A DNA stretch of 64,000 nucleotides from Rahnella aceris (GCF_011684115.1 NZ_JAADJV010000001.1:496001-560000), one strand, 5' to 3'; counted from the stretch's first letter, positions 1 to 9,936 are shown. A program made the numbers and translations. Notes: a model not told the origin generated them from the letters alone.

Positions 1-630
1 GCGAGTCTGATTACCGGTCTGGTGATGATTTACGTGGTCGGTACGCCGGTTGCTAAAATCATGGCGGGTCTGACTGCCTGGCTGCAATCTTTGGGTACAG
101 CCAATGCGGTACTGCTCGGCGCAATTCTCGGTGCGATGATGTGTACCGACATGGGTGGCCCGGTGAACAAAGCTGCTTACGCGTTCGGTGTGGCACTGCT
201 GAGTTCTTCCGTCTACGCACCAATGGCCGCCATCATGGCTGCCGGTATGGTGCCACCTCTGGCGATGGGGCTGGCGACATTGCTGGCGCGTCATAAGTTC
301 GAGCAAAGCGAACGTGAAGGCGGTAAAGCGGCGCTGGTATTGGGCTTGTGCTTTATCTCTGAAGGTGCGATTCCGTTTGCGGCCCGTGACCCGATGCGTG
401 TTCTGCCATGCTGTATCGCAGGTGGTGCACTGACCGGTGCGCTGTCGATGGCATTCCACGCACAACTGATGGCACCACACGGCGGTCTGTTCGTACTGCT
501 GATCCCTGGTGCAATCACGCCGGTTCTCGGTTATCTGGTGGCGATTATCGCCGGTACGGTTCTGGCGGGTGGCGCATACGCGATTCTGAAACGTTCAGAT
601 GCTGCGGTAGCCGCGAAAGCTGCTGCATAA
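1..630 (+). CDS. fruA: PTS fructose transporter subunit EIIBC, C-terminal part
   Basis: The reading frame is open from the first base, so this is the 3' part of a longer gene whose start lies before the window. It encodes membrane EIIC of the fructose phosphotransferase system, which imports fructose while it is phosphorylated to fructose 1-phosphate. The visible 209 residues are strongly hydrophobic, with several membrane segments. They carry the family motifs CTDMGGPVNKAAY and FISEGAIPFAARDP. The neighbour nfo follows as in the E. coli fruBKA-nfo region, though psuKG is absent here. A rho-independent terminator follows the stop. The IIB domains cannot be seen. Confidence 0.93.
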   Translation, partial: ASLITGLVMIYVVGTPVAKIMAGLTAWLQSLGTANAVLLGAILGAMMCTDMGGPVNKAAYAFGVALLSSSVYAPMAAIMAAGMVPPLAMGLATLLARHKFEQSEREGGKAALVLGLCFISEGAIPFAARDPMRVLPCCIAGGALTGALSMAFHAQLMAPHGGLFVLLIPGAITPVLGYLVAIIAGTVLAGGAYAILKRSDAAVAAKAAA

Positions 631-650
631 CAGTAAATCGTTAAAAAACA

Positions 651-686
651 AAAAGGCGCGACATGTGAATGTCGCGCCTTTTTTAT
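651..686 (+). terminator. Rho-independent terminator after fruA
   Basis: A perfect 14-bp stem (AAAAGGCGCGACAT with ATGTCGCGCCTTTT), a 4-nt loop and a T-run lie 20 bases after the fruA stop. Confidence 0.9.
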
Positions 687-687
687 T

Positions 688-715
688 GCGCCTTCCCTTC
701 GCAGGGGAGGGCGCC
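688..715. repeat. GC-rich palindromic intergenic repeat, copy 1
   Basis: This inverted repeat has the core TTCGCA flanked by GCGCCTTCCC and GGGGAGGGCGCC. The same core between C-rich and G-rich arms recurs near 7.7, 13.5, 19.9, 21.6 and 63.0 kb. It sits between the fruA terminator and the nfo stop. Confidence 0.75.
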
Positions 716-736
716 GACCGGAATTTACGGTAAAAA

Positions 737-1603
737 CTACGCCGCGGCTTCGTCATTCTCGGCAGTCTGCTGCGCTTTCAGCCAGGCGATTTCATCTTTC
801 CAGATATCCGGATTGACAGTTTCGAGGATCATCGGGATGCCGTCGAACCGCGCGTCTTTCATGATCCAGCTAAATACGGTATTGCCGATATTGCCTTCGC
901 CAAGGCTGTGGTGGCGGTCAACGCGGCTGTTGAACTCGCTTTTCGCGTCGTTGAGGTGCATCCCTCGCAGATATTGAAAACCAACCACCTCTTCAAAGTG
1001 CTTAAAGGTTTTCTCGCATTCTTCTGCCGTGCGCAGGTCGTAACCTGCCGCAAAGGCATGGCAGGTATCGATACAGACGCCAACGCGGCTTTTGTCTTCC
1101 ACGCCTTCAATAATTTTGGCCAGGTGCTCGAAGCGGAAGCCAAGATTGCTGCCCTGACCGGCGGTGTTTTCGATAACCGCGGTCACGCCTTTGGTTTTAT
1201 CCAGCGCAATGTTCAGGGATTCAGAAATCAGCGCCAGGCATTTATCTTCTTCGATTTGCATCAGGTGGCTGCCCGGATGGAAATTCAGCAGCGACAGGCC
1301 AAGCTGTTCGCAGCGTTGCAACTCATCAAGAAACGCCTCGCGGGATTTCTCCAGCGCTTCGGTGACCGGATGACCAAGGTTGATCAGGTAGCTGTCGTGC
1401 GGCAAAATCTGATTGCTTTGGTAACCGTATTTTTCACAGGCCACTTTGAATTTTTCGATGACGTCTTCCGGCAACGGTGCGGCTTTCCACTGACGCTGAT
1501 TCTTGGTGAAAAGCGCAAAAGCCGTGGCTTCCAGCTCGTGTGCCCTCAGAACCGCCTGATCGACACCCCCGGCCGCACTCACGTGTGCTCCCACAAACTT
1601 CAT
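737..1603 (-). CDS. nfo: Deoxyribonuclease IV (endonuclease IV)
   Basis: This is an AP endonuclease of base excision repair. It cleaves 5' of abasic sites and removes 3' blocking groups with a trinuclear zinc centre. The 288 residues align along their length with E. coli Nfo (285 aa). It begins [13 protein letters not shown] and keeps the metal-binding segments [37 protein letters not shown] and [12 protein letters not shown]. The ATG at 1603 has a good GAGGAG ribosome site. Neighbours fruA and yeiH match the E. coli order. Nothing is truncated. Confidence 0.97.
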   Translation of the reverse strand: MKFVGAHVSAAGGVDQAVLRAHELEATAFALFTKNQRQWKAAPLPEDVIEKFKVACEKYGYQSNQILPHDSYLINLGHPVTEALEKSREAFLDELQRCEQLGLSLLNFHPGSHLMQIEEDKCLALISESLNIALDKTKGVTAVIENTAGQGSNLGFRFEHLAKIIEGVEDKSRVGVCIDTCHAFAAGYDLRTAEECEKTFKHFEEVVGFQYLRGMHLNDAKSEFNSRVDRHHSLGEGNIGNTVFSWIMKDARFDGIPMILETVNPDIWKDEIAWLKAQQTAENDEAAA

Positions 1604-1693
1604 TTTTGCTCCTCAGTTATTCATCGCGTTTATGGACAAATGATAGCGCCTCCGGGCAGGAGGCGCAGCACTGAAGTGTTAAAAGCAGCAATA

Positions 1694-2800
1694 TCAGCCA
1701 AAAAGATGCTGAACCACTTGGTTGATACCGGCACCGCCGACAATCAGCCAGATAAACAGCAACGCCGCCAGCAGCATCGGTTTAAGCCCCGCCTGACGCA
1801 GTGCGCTCATGTGGGTGGTCAGCCCGAGCGCCGCCATCGCCATCGCCAGCAGCACGGTATCGAGCGTAATCAGCGCCGGGATCCAGCTGTGTGGCAAAAT
1901 ATTCAGCGAGTTGAATGCTGCCACCAGAATAAACAGCAGGGCAAACCATGGGATAGTTATATTGCGCATGCCCGCATTCTGGCCACCTTGTTGTACCTCT
2001 TTACGTGACTTCCAGCCAGAGAGCAGCAGCAGGAATGGTGCCAGCATCATGACGCGGATCATCTTGGCGATCACTGCCGCGTTTTCCGCATCCGGGCTGA
2101 CACCCTGACCGGCCGCCACGACCTGCGCCACTTCGTGCACCGTTGAACCGGTGTAAATGCCGAACTGAGCAGCGGTAAAACTCAGCCAGTGATACTGCGC
2201 ATTCAGATGCCATAACCACGGATACAGAAAGATGGCGGCTGTCCCGAAGATAACGACAGTGGCGACTGCAACCGTCACTTTCTCTGCTTTGGCATTCAGC
2301 ACCGGTTCCGTCGCCATCACCGCCGCTGCGCCACAGATGCTGCTGCCTGCGCCAATCAGCATCGCGGTATCGCGATCCAGTTTAAACACCCGCTGTCCAA
2401 GCCAGCAGGCGAGGGCGAAAGTGGAACACAACATCAGCGCGTCGATCACAATACCGGTCGCGCCGACATCGGCGATTTGTGCGAAGGTCAGCCGCAAGCC
2501 GTAAAGGATAATCCCCAGACGCAACAGACGTTGTTTCGCCAGCGTCACGCCGTCTTCGCACCAGGGTTTTGCCGCCGGATATACCGTATTGCCGACCACC
2601 ATGCCGATGACAATCGCCAGCGTCAGCGCGCTCAGGCCGAGATGACTCAGTGCAGGAATATCGCTCAGCCAGAGCGCGAGTGCAGTGATCACACCGGTCA
2701 GCGCCAGGCCGGGTAACACGCGGCCAAAGCCCGACAAATGGGGTAAAGGGTGCTTATCCGCCGTCTTTTTATTTTCATTTTTAAGCGCAAGTGTACTCAT
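1694..2800 (-). CDS. yeiH: YeiH family (UPF0324) putative transporter
   Basis: This is an inner-membrane protein of 368 residues with about ten hydrophobic segments, of the YeiH/UPF0324 family. That family is often annotated as putative sulfate exporters, and its substrate is not firmly established. The family segments GMVVGNTVYP, RLGIILYGLRLTF, GAGSSICGAAAVMA and GSTVHEVAQVVAAG are visible. It is divergent from the LysR-type gene yeiE with 188 bases between them, the arrangement found in E. coli. YeiE control of yeiH is therefore likely, but it is an inference from position. Confidence 0.92.
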   Translation of the reverse strand: MSTLALKNENKKTADKHPLPHLSGFGRVLPGLALTGVITALALWLSDIPALSHLGLSALTLAIVIGMVVGNTVYPAAKPWCEDGVTLAKQRLLRLGIILYGLRLTFAQIADVGATGIVIDALMLCSTFALACWLGQRVFKLDRDTAMLIGAGSSICGAAAVMATEPVLNAKAEKVTVAVATVVIFGTAAIFLYPWLWHLNAQYHWLSFTAAQFGIYTGSTVHEVAQVVAAGQGVSPDAENAAVIAKMIRVMMLAPFLLLLSGWKSRKEVQQGGQNAGMRNITIPWFALLFILVAAFNSLNILPHSWIPALITLDTVLLAMAMAALGLTTHMSALRQAGLKPMLLAALLFIWLIVGGAGINQVVQHLFG

Positions 2801-2988
2801 TGTCCGTTCCTCGTTCAGGAGTGATGAAACAAGGCTACGCCGCGCTTATATAAAAATGAAATAGATTATTACTTTATAACCTAGCTGTAAAACTGGTATA
2901 AAACCTTCATTCAAAAGAGGCCTGCAAGGCAAGGGTCTATACTTAAAGCACAGCGTGCTGTCAGGCGCGTGAGAATAGCGGGACATTT

Positions 2989-3861
2989 ATGCACATAACA
3001 TTGCGACAACTTGAAGTTTTCGCCGAGGTGCTGAAAAGCGGTTCGACCACGCAGGCGTCGGTTGTGCTTTCATTATCACAATCGGCGGTCAGTGCGGCGC
3101 TGGCCGATATCGAAGGGCAGCTTGGCGTGCAGTTATTTGACCGTGTCGGGAAGCGGCTGGTAATTAATGAGCATGGGCGTTTACTGTATCCGAAAGCGCT
3201 GGCGTTGCTCGAACAGGCGGGCGAAATCGAGCGACTGTTCAATCACGATAACGGTTCGCTGCGCATCGGCGCGAGCAGCACCATCGGCAACTATATGCTG
3301 CCGGCGATGATCGCGGATTACCGCCTGGATTTCCCCAATACGCCGCTGGAGCTGAATGTCGGTAATACCAATGATGTTATTAACGCGGTGGCGGATTTTC
3401 GTGTCGATCTCGGTCTGATCGAAGGCCCGTGTCAGATGCCGGAACTGATCACTCAGCCCTGGCTGGATGATGAACTGGTGGTGTTTGTCGCGCCGGAAAA
3501 TCCGCTGGCAGGGCGGGTCGTTTCGCTGGAATCGCTGGCGCGTGAACCCTGGATCCTGCGCGAGCGCGGTTCCGGTACCCGTGAGGTGTTAGATCATCTG
3601 CTGTTGCCTCAGTTGCCGGATTTTAACCTGGTGATGGAACTGGGGAATTCCGAGGCCATTAAGCACGCTGTAAGGCATGGCATCGGGATCAGTTGCCTCT
3701 CGCGGCGGGTGATTTCTGAGCAGCTGAGCAGCGGTTCGCTGGTGGAAATCCGGCTGCCCGTCGCGCCGCTGGTGCGTAAGCTTTACCTGATTCATCACCG
3801 GCAAAAACATATCTCCGGCGCATTATCACGTTTTCTAACCTATTGTCGCGAAGCCCAATAA
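2989..3861 (+). CDS. yeiE: LysR-family regulator YeiE
   Basis: This is a LysR-type transcription factor of 290 residues. It has an N-terminal winged helix-turn-helix (about residues 3-60, with [25 protein letters not shown]) and a C-terminal effector-binding domain. It lies divergent from yeiH and directly before lysP, as in E. coli. Its name and family are clear from sequence and synteny. The co-inducer and regulon cannot be read from the sequence. The ATG at 2989 starts the protein at the usual LysR position, two residues before the first helix. Confidence 0.93.
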   Translation: MHITLRQLEVFAEVLKSGSTTQASVVLSLSQSAVSAALADIEGQLGVQLFDRVGKRLVINEHGRLLYPKALALLEQAGEIERLFNHDNGSLRIGASSTIGNYMLPAMIADYRLDFPNTPLELNVGNTNDVINAVADFRVDLGLIEGPCQMPELITQPWLDDELVVFVAPENPLAGRVVSLESLAREPWILRERGSGTREVLDHLLLPQLPDFNLVMELGNSEAIKHAVRHGIGISCLSRRVISEQLSSGSLVEIRLPVAPLVRKLYLIHHRQKHISGALSRFLTYCREAQ

Positions 3862-3992
3862 CGGTCTTTCACTAATGATCTGCGGCCAGTTATGAAGGTG
3901 TCTTATAACAGGTCGTTCCTGCTATTCAGAGCGGCAGGTTTTGCTACAATCCGCGCTTAAATTTGCACATGACGAGCGGATATAGGGAAAAA

Positions 3993-5468
3993 ATGGCTCA
4001 ACAACCTACAAAAAATACGCAGGGGGCTCCCACACTGCGTCGCGAGCTGAAGGCACGTCACTTAACGATGATCGCCATAGGCGGTTCAATTGGTACAGGG
4101 TTATTCGTTGCATCAGGTGCGACAGTTTCCCAGGCAGGCCCGGGTGGGGCACTGCTTTCCTACGCATTAATCGGCATCATGGTTTACTTCCTGATGACCA
4201 GCCTCGGTGAGCTGGCGGCGTTCATGCCGGTTTCCGGTTCATTCTCCACTTACGGCTCCCGTTATGTTGAAGAAGGCTTCGGTTTCGCACTGGGCTGGAA
4301 CTACTGGTACAACTGGGCAGTCACCATCGCGGTTGACCTGGTGGCCTCACAACTGGTGATGAATTACTGGTTCCCGGACACACCGGGCTGGATCTGGAGC
4401 GCCTTGTTCCTTGGTCTGATTTTCCTGCTCAACTACATTTCCGTGCGCGGTTTTGGCGAGGCGGAATACTGGTTCTCGCTGATCAAAGTGGTTACCGTCA
4501 TCATCTTTATCGCCGTTGGCGTCCTGATGATCACCGGCATTATGCGCGGTGCTGAAACGGCGGGCTGGCATAACTGGGCCATCGGGGATGCGCCGTTTGC
4601 GGGCGGATTTGCCTCGATGATAGGCGTGGCGATGATTGTCGGTTTCTCCTTCCAGGGCACTGAACTGATCGGGGTGGCGGCGGGCGAATCTGAGAATCCG
4701 GGCAAGAATATTCCGCGCGCGGTGCGTCAGGTTTTCTGGCGTATTCTGCTGTTCTATATTCTGGCGATTCTGGTGATCAGCCTGATCATTCCTTATACCG
4801 ATCCGAACCTGCTGCGTAATGAAGTCGGCGATATCTCGGTAAGTCCGTTCACGCTGGTATTCCGTAATGCGGGTCTGTTATCAGCGGCGGCGGTAATGAA
4901 TGCTGTGATCCTGACGGCGGTACTGTCAGCCGGTAACTCCGGAATGTACGCCTCAACCCGCATGCTGTTTACCCTGGCGAGCGAAGGCAAAGCGCCGCGC
5001 ATATTCGCTAAGCTGTCGAAAGGGGGTGTGCCGCGTAACGCGCTGTATGCCACCACTATCGTGGCGGCGTTGTGTTTCCTGAGCTCAATGTTTGGTAATC
5101 AGACCGTTTACCTGTGGCTGCTGAACACGTCGGGCATGACCGGTTTCATCGCCTGGCTGGGGATTGCGGTCAGCCATTACCGCTTCCGTCGCGGTTATGT
5201 CTTACAGGGCCGTGATCTGAAGAGACTGCCTTATCTGTCAGGTTTCTTCCCGTTCGGTCCGGTTTTCGCCTTTGTGTTGTGTCTGATCATTACGCTGGGC
5301 CAGAACTATCAGGCATTCCTGAAAGACACCATTGACTGGGGTGGCGTAGCGGCGACTTACATTGGCTTGCCACTGTTCCTGATCATCTGGTTCGGCTACA
5401 AGCTGAGCAAAGGCACTAAAGTGGTGAAATACAGCGAAATGGAATTCCCGGATCACGTCGATAAGTAA
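3993..5468 (+). CDS. lysP: Lysine-specific permease LysP
   Basis: This is a proton-coupled inner-membrane lysine importer of the amino acid-polyamine-organocation superfamily. In E. coli it also acts as a co-sensor of the CadC acid-stress regulator. The 491 residues have about twelve membrane segments. They match E. coli LysP almost throughout, including LRRELKARHLTMIAIGGSIG and the segment GFGFALGWNYWYNWAVTIAV. I chose the ATG at 3993, which has AGGG before it and gives the family length. A TTG ten codons upstream is in frame but unlikely. A terminator follows. Confidence 0.96.
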   Translation: MAQQPTKNTQGAPTLRRELKARHLTMIAIGGSIGTGLFVASGATVSQAGPGGALLSYALIGIMVYFLMTSLGELAAFMPVSGSFSTYGSRYVEEGFGFALGWNYWYNWAVTIAVDLVASQLVMNYWFPDTPGWIWSALFLGLIFLLNYISVRGFGEAEYWFSLIKVVTVIIFIAVGVLMITGIMRGAETAGWHNWAIGDAPFAGGFASMIGVAMIVGFSFQGTELIGVAAGESENPGKNIPRAVRQVFWRILLFYILAILVISLIIPYTDPNLLRNEVGDISVSPFTLVFRNAGLLSAAAVMNAVILTAVLSAGNSGMYASTRMLFTLASEGKAPRIFAKLSKGGVPRNALYATTIVAALCFLSSMFGNQTVYLWLLNTSGMTGFIAWLGIAVSHYRFRRGYVLQGRDLKRLPYLSGFFPFGPVFAFVLCLIITLGQNYQAFLKDTIDWGGVAATYIGLPLFLIIWFGYKLSKGTKVVKYSEMEFPDHVDK

Positions 5469-5492
5469 CAGACCCCGATTTCCATGGCATTG

Positions 5493-5519
5493 AAAAGCGG
5501 AGCTCAGGCTCCGCTTTTT
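5493..5519 (+). terminator. Rho-independent terminator after lysP
   Basis: An 11-bp perfect stem (AAAAGCGGAGC with GCTCCGCTTTT), a TCAG loop and a short T-run lie 24 bases beyond the lysP stop. Confidence 0.85.
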
Positions 5520-5609
5520 CATGCCTGCGATTCACGCCAGGAGACCCATTACGTCATGCTTTGTTACGCCCTTGTTTACTTTGAATGTCTGATAGGTTTT
5601 GCAAAACAC

Positions 5610-5630
5610 ATTGATAATTATTATCATTTA
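5610..5630 (+). promoter_or_regulatory. Fur box upstream of the FecCD/ABC operon
   Basis: TGATAATTATTATCA at 5612-5626 is an exact 7-1-7 inverted repeat of the Fur consensus. It lies about 75 bases before the permease start, so iron-dependent repression is expected. Binding is inferred, not shown. Confidence 0.85.
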
Positions 5631-5701
5631 TTTCCTTCCTACGGGAACCCCAGAACATGTTCTCCCGCCGTAAGTTTTAACTTAATGAGATTGAAGCGAA
5701 A

Positions 5702-6784
5702 ATGAGTGCAACTACCGAACCCACCCTGAGGGTGAACGTCAACGCCGAAGACAGCGTTATGGGGCGATACCAGAATATCGTGCGCCGCCGTCTGTTAGTT
5801 ATGCTGATCCTGGTACTGGCGATTGTCGTTTCACTGGTGATTGATTTCATTATGGGGCCTTCGGGGTTATCGCTCGGCACATTGTGGAAAACGCTGTTTG
5901 ACGCCGCAGCGGCGGATCCGGGCACGCGGGTGATTGTCTGGGATATTCGTCTGCCTTACGCGCTGATGGCGGTGGCGGTCGGTATGTCACTGGGCCTTGC
6001 CGGTGCTGAAATGCAGACCATCCTCAATAACCCGCTGGCCAGTCCGTTTACGCTGGGCGTGTCTTCTGCTGCGGCGTTTGGTGCGGCGCTGGCGATTGTG
6101 CTTGGCATTGGTATTCCCGGCGTGCCGGATCAATGGTTTATCTCCGCCAACGCCTTCATTTTTGCCTTATTTGCCGCACTGATGCTCGACGGTATCACCC
6201 GCTGGACGCGCGTTGCCAGCTCCGGTGTGGTGCTGTTTGGTATCGCACTGGTCTTTACCTTCAACGCACTGGTTTCGCTGATGCAGTTTATCGCCACCGA
6301 AGACACCTTACAGGGGCTGGTTTTCTGGACGATGGGCAGCCTGGCGAGGGCGTCGTGGGTAAAACTCGGCGTGATGGTGCTGGCATTCCTGATTTTATTG
6401 CCGTGGTCGATGATGAGCGCGTGGAAACTCACCGCGCTGCGTCTGGGTGAAGATCGTGCCGTCAGTTTTGGTATCGACGTGCGTCGCCTGCGTCTCGGTA
6501 CGTTACTGCGCATCAGTATTCTTTCCGCACTGGCGGTGGCTTTCGTCGGGCCGATCGGTTTTATCGGGCTGGTGGCGCCGCATATCGCCCGCCTGATGTT
6601 TGGTGAAGATCACCGTTTCTATCTGCCCGCCAGTGCGCTGATTGGCGCGCTGGTGTTGTCGATGGCGTCGGTAGCCTCTAAAAATCTGGTGCCGGGCGTC
6701 ATTATTCCTGTCGGTATCGTGACGTCTCTGGTTGGCGTGCCGTTCTTCCTGAGTATTATTCTGCGCCACCGGGGGAACATCTGA
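5702..6784 (+). CDS. FecCD-family iron/siderophore ABC transporter permease
   Basis: This is an inner-membrane permease of a type II ABC importer for ferric siderophore, heme or vitamin B12-like substrates. The 360 residues contain about ten hydrophobic segments. Hallmarks of FecCD proteins include GLAGAEMQTILNNPLASPFT near residue 100 and GPIGFIGLVAPHIARL near residue 285, the coupling region that contacts the ATPase. The stop codon overlaps the ATPase start by one base. The Fur box upstream supports an iron role. It is a single permease, so a homodimer is expected. The substrate cannot be told from the sequence. Confidence 0.92.
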   Translation: MSATTEPTLRVNVNAEDSVMGRYQNIVRRRLLVMLILVLAIVVSLVIDFIMGPSGLSLGTLWKTLFDAAAADPGTRVIVWDIRLPYALMAVAVGMSLGLAGAEMQTILNNPLASPFTLGVSSAAAFGAALAIVLGIGIPGVPDQWFISANAFIFALFAALMLDGITRWTRVASSGVVLFGIALVFTFNALVSLMQFIATEDTLQGLVFWTMGSLARASWVKLGVMVLAFLILLPWSMMSAWKLTALRLGEDRAVSFGIDVRRLRLGTLLRISILSALAVAFVGPIGFIGLVAPHIARLMFGEDHRFYLPASALIGALVLSMASVASKNLVPGVIIPVGIVTSLVGVPFFLSIILRHRGNI

Positions 6785-7623
6785 TGTCTGCGATGTTAGA
6801 AACGCGTCCTGAAGATTTACTGAATGCTGCTACGCAGGGCCTGCAAATCCGCGATTTCAACGCCGGATATCCGAAGCGCCGCGTGATCCGCAATCTGAAT
6901 GTGCCGATGTTGCCACGCGGGAAAATTACCGTTCTGCTCGGGCCAAATGGCAGCGGTAAGTCGACGTTGCTGCGTTCTCTCGCCGGGCTTAACCGTGCGG
7001 AAGGGCAGCTGATGCTCGACGGACACGATTTAATGCCGATGCCGTTTGCACGACGTGCAGAGCAGGTGGTGTATCTGCCGCAAACTCTGCCTGCGGGCGT
7101 ACATCTGCATGTGCTGGAATCCATTATCGTGGCGCAGCGCGCGTCCGGCGGCGGTAAAGGCAAGAATGCGGAAGGTACCGATACAGTGATGGCGCTTTTG
7201 CGTCAGTTGGGTATCGAACATCTGGCGCTGAGTTATCTCGATCAGCTTTCCGGTGGTCAGAAGCAACTGGTTGGCCTGGCGCAATCGCTGATCCGTCAGC
7301 CGTCATTACTCCTGCTGGACGAACCGCTCAGCGCACTCGATCTCAACTACCAGTTCCATGTCATGGATCTGGTGCGCAAGGAAACGCAGAAACGCAATAT
7401 CGTGACAGTGGTTGTGGTGCATGACATCAATATCGCCCTGCGTCATGGCGACCGCGTGCTGATGCTTAAAGACGGTAATCTGATTGCCGATGGCGAGCCG
7501 GAAGACGTGATCACTGCCGACAGTCTGGCGCGGGTCTACGGCGTACGCGGCAGAATTGAGCGCTGCTCGCAGGGGACACCGCAGATATTGATCGATGGGT
7601 TAGTGGGGAATCCGGAGATTTAA
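6784..7623 (+). CDS. ABC transporter ATP-binding protein, iron/siderophore type
   Basis: This is the cytoplasmic ATPase partner of the preceding permease, and its ATG overlaps the permease stop. In 279 residues it shows Walker A GPNGSGKST at 53-61, signature LSGGQKQL near 157, Walker B LLLLDEP near 178 and a switch histidine in VVVVHD. It is of the FepC/FhuC class. An N-terminal extension of about 20 residues precedes the usual family start; a second ATG at codon 4 is possible. No substrate-binding protein or outer-membrane receptor gene lies in the operon or elsewhere in the window, so those parts must be encoded elsewhere. Confidence 0.92.
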   Translation: MSAMLETRPEDLLNAATQGLQIRDFNAGYPKRRVIRNLNVPMLPRGKITVLLGPNGSGKSTLLRSLAGLNRAEGQLMLDGHDLMPMPFARRAEQVVYLPQTLPAGVHLHVLESIIVAQRASGGGKGKNAEGTDTVMALLRQLGIEHLALSYLDQLSGGQKQLVGLAQSLIRQPSLLLLDEPLSALDLNYQFHVMDLVRKETQKRNIVTVVVVHDINIALRHGDRVLMLKDGNLIADGEPEDVITADSLARVYGVRGRIERCSQGTPQILIDGLVGNPEI

Positions 7624-7670
7624 CGCGATGTCCTGACAAAAGGCAGACATTACTCAGGCGTTCACCGATC

Positions 7671-7802
7671 CGCTCCCTCCCCTGCGAAGGGGAGGGCTGG
7701 GGTGGGGTATTAAAGCAAAAACGTTGGGTGAAGTTTCCGCTCAGGCAATTGATTTACAGTCTAAAACCCCCTCCCAACCTCCCCCTTCGCAGGGGGAGGA
7801 GC
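7671..7802. repeat. GC-rich palindromic intergenic repeat, copy 2 (inverted pair)
   Basis: Two units of about 40 bases face each other. The left one reads GCTCCCTCCCCTGCGAAGGG and continues to GGGGTATTAAA. The right one is the reverse form and ends CGCAGGGGGAGGAGC. About 40 unrelated bases separate them. The pair fills most of the gap between the ABC ATPase and the phosphatase gene. Confidence 0.85.
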
Positions 7803-7816
7803 AAACCGCAACGGGC

Positions 7817-8623
7817 TTATTTCCCGCTCCACGCCTTCAAATTCTGCTCCCGCGCTGACAGTTTCTGCTCAGGCGTCAGCTTGTTGTAATCCTTCGCCAG
7901 ACCACTTTCCCAGTCACCGTACAGCGGATTTGGCAGCACGATATATTGTGTACCGAAGTGCTGATGGTTCTGATTCACAAACGCCCGACGCTGCTCGTTG
8001 CCCTGATGGTAGGTGGCAGAACCAAAGTCATTCAGGTTGTCGCCGATGTAAATCACCACGTGATAACCCGCGGCTTTGATGGAATCAAAACGTGCCTGCT
8101 TGTTGGAGGTATCAGAACTCAGCAGCATGGTTTTTTCATTGGCGCCGGTAAAGCCCAGACGGTTCATATTGTCCAGTGTCGCGGCGTATTCGCTGGTTTT
8201 GCGATTGGACACGTAGAACATCGTGCCGCCGTGAGTGTTGACATAATTAGCGAATTCAACCGCACCGGGAACGGCTGTTGCCTGGCGGGCTGCTGTCCAC
8301 TGAGACCAGGTCTTGCTGTCGAATGGCTTGTTCGCTTTGACCTGCCACGCACTGTATGCGCTGTTATCGAGCATGGTTTCATCGAGGTCAACGACAACGG
8401 CTTTCTTCTGACCAGCCAGAGGCTGCGCCTGATCGAAAGCCATTTTGGCCGTGTTAAATGCCTGATAAGCCAGCGCCTGATATTCACCGGATTGCTGGAA
8501 CCAGTTCAGTGCCATGACGGACTGATCGTTCAGCTTCTGCTGGGCATCGGTTTTTTGCTGCGCACAGCCACTGAGGGCCAGCATGATTAAAGCACTGGTG
8601 GTGCAAAGCGAAATTTTATTCAT
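7817..8623 (-). CDS. 5'-nucleotidase, lipoprotein e(P4) family (HAD acid phosphatase)
   Basis: This is a HAD-superfamily acid phosphatase anchored as a lipoprotein. Known e(P4) members dephosphorylate nucleoside 5'-monophosphates in the periplasm or at the outer membrane. The 268 residues start with a lipoprotein signal ending LSGC (Cys20). Motif I is VVVDLDETMLDN, motif II lies around FYVSNRK, and motif IV is YIGDNLNDF. Alanine follows the lipid cysteine, which favours the outer membrane. It is a single-gene unit between a repeat and a porin transcribed in the same direction. The exact natural substrate is not visible. Confidence 0.92.
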   Translation of the reverse strand: MNKISLCTTSALIMLALSGCAQQKTDAQQKLNDQSVMALNWFQQSGEYQALAYQAFNTAKMAFDQAQPLAGQKKAVVVDLDETMLDNSAYSAWQVKANKPFDSKTWSQWTAARQATAVPGAVEFANYVNTHGGTMFYVSNRKTSEYAATLDNMNRLGFTGANEKTMLLSSDTSNKQARFDSIKAAGYHVVIYIGDNLNDFGSATYHQGNEQRRAFVNQNHQHFGTQYIVLPNPLYGDWESGLAKDYNKLTPEQKLSAREQNLKAWSGK

Positions 8624-8749
8624 TGGTTGTCCCTATGCTTGTTACGAAGGATTCGCATTCATGAAAATCGTTAAAACTTTAGCAGATTCAGCGGGGTGTG
8701 AAAGAATAAATGATGAGTTACGCGAGATGTGCCGGAAAATGACAGAAAT

Positions 8750-8783
8750 GAAAAAGGCCGGAGGGTGAGTCCGGCCAAAAAAA
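8750..8783 (-). terminator. Rho-independent terminator of the porin gene
   Basis: On the minus strand, a GGCCGGA/TCCGGCC stem with a 7-nt loop is followed by TTTTT. It lies 50 bases after the porin stop. Confidence 0.85.
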
Positions 8784-8826
8784 TCAAAGACAGAGAAATA
8801 ACAATGAGGGGGTAAAACGCTTAAAT

Positions 8827-9936
8827 TTAGAACTGATAAACCAGGCCAACGGCAGTGATATCGTCGTTGTTCAGAGCCAGTTTATTGTCGTCAGACAGTT
8901 GGTTGATTTTATAATCAACATACGCAGACATATTTTTGTTGAAATAATAGGTCGCGGCTACGTCAACGTATTTAACCAGGTCGGCATCACCGATATTCTC
9001 AATATCTTTTGCTTTAGTCTGGACATAACCCAGTGAAGGGCGCAGGCCATTTTCAAACTGATATTGTGCAACGGCTTCGAAGGTTTGTGTTTTATTCGCA
9101 AAACCGCTGCCAGCCGGTGCGCCTGCAATTCCGCCAGGGACGGTGATTGCCACCATATTACGGGTTTCAGCATACATTGCGGCTAAATAAACGCCATTTG
9201 CGTCATATTTCATGCCGCCAGTCCATGCGTCTGCTTTATCACCTTTGCCGTAAGTGGAATTACTCTGAGCAGTTGTGCGGTCAGAAGAAGCATAGGCACC
9301 ACCCAGGCTCACGCCGCTGTCACCCAGTGCGTAAGTGGTGGAAAGTGCATAACCGTCGCCGTTAGCTGTGCTGCTGCCGCGACCGTCGTTTTCATTTTTG
9401 CCCTGGTACTGAACGGCAACGTTCAGACCGTCAACCAGGCCGAAGAAGCCACGGTTACGGTAGGTGGCTACGCCGTTGGTACGGCCAGTCATGAAGCGGT
9501 CAGCCTTGGTATAACCGTCGCCGCCGAATTCAGGGAACATATCGGTCCAGGCTTCAACGTCGTACAGCGCACCGTAGTTACGGCCATAGTCGACGGAACC
9601 GTATTGACCGAATTTCAGGCCAGCGAAGGCCAGACGGGTTTTGGTGCCGGTGGTGCTTGGCGTTTTGCTGTCAGATTCAGCATGGTTAGCCATGACGTTG
9701 TATTCCCACTGGCCGTAGCCGGTGATCAGGTCATTAATTTGTGTCTGGCCTTTAAAACCGAAACGAATATAACTCTGGTCGCCGTCATTGCTGGCAGCGT
9801 CAGAGAAGTAATGCAGACCTTTCACTTTACCGTACAGGTCCAGTTTATTGCCGTCTTTATTATAAACTTCCGCTGCGTGTGCGCCTGATGCAATCAATAA
9901 ACCAGGAATTAAAAGTGCCAGAATATTACGTTTCAT
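8827..9936 (-). CDS. General porin, OmpC/OmpF/PhoE family
   Basis: This is a trimeric outer-membrane beta-barrel for diffusion of small hydrophilic solutes. The 369 residues start with a 21-residue signal peptide (cleavage after GAHA), then [20 protein letters not shown], the usual mature porin start. Loop 3 shows the PEFGGD constriction motif. The barrel ends with a C-terminal phenylalanine (VGLVYQF), the BamA recognition signal. [16 protein letters not shown] segment is typical of the family. Whether it corresponds to OmpC, OmpF or PhoE cannot be decided. The 325-base upstream region suggests OmpR-type control, but no box was assigned. Confidence 0.95.
   Translation of the reverse strand: MKRNILALLIPGLLIASGAHAAEVYNKDGNKLDLYGKVKGLHYFSDAASNDGDQSYIRFGFKGQTQINDLITGYGQWEYNVMANHAESDSKTPSTTGTKTRLAFAGLKFGQYGSVDYGRNYGALYDVEAWTDMFPEFGGDGYTKADRFMTGRTNGVATYRNRGFFGLVDGLNVAVQYQGKNENDGRGSSTANGDGYALSTTYALGDSGVSLGGAYASSDRTTAQSNSTYGKGDKADAWTGGMKYDANGVYLAAMYAETRNMVAITVPGGIAGAPAGSGFANKTQTFEAVAQYQFENGLRPSLGYVQTKAKDIENIGDADLVKYVDVAATYYFNKNMSAYVDYKINQLSDDNKLALNNDDITAVGLVYQF

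Noticed and set aside
8583..8768. Open frame of 61 codons on the plus strand at the start of the phosphatase gene
   Set aside because: It overlaps the phosphatase start, has no ribosome site and no recognisable protein features.
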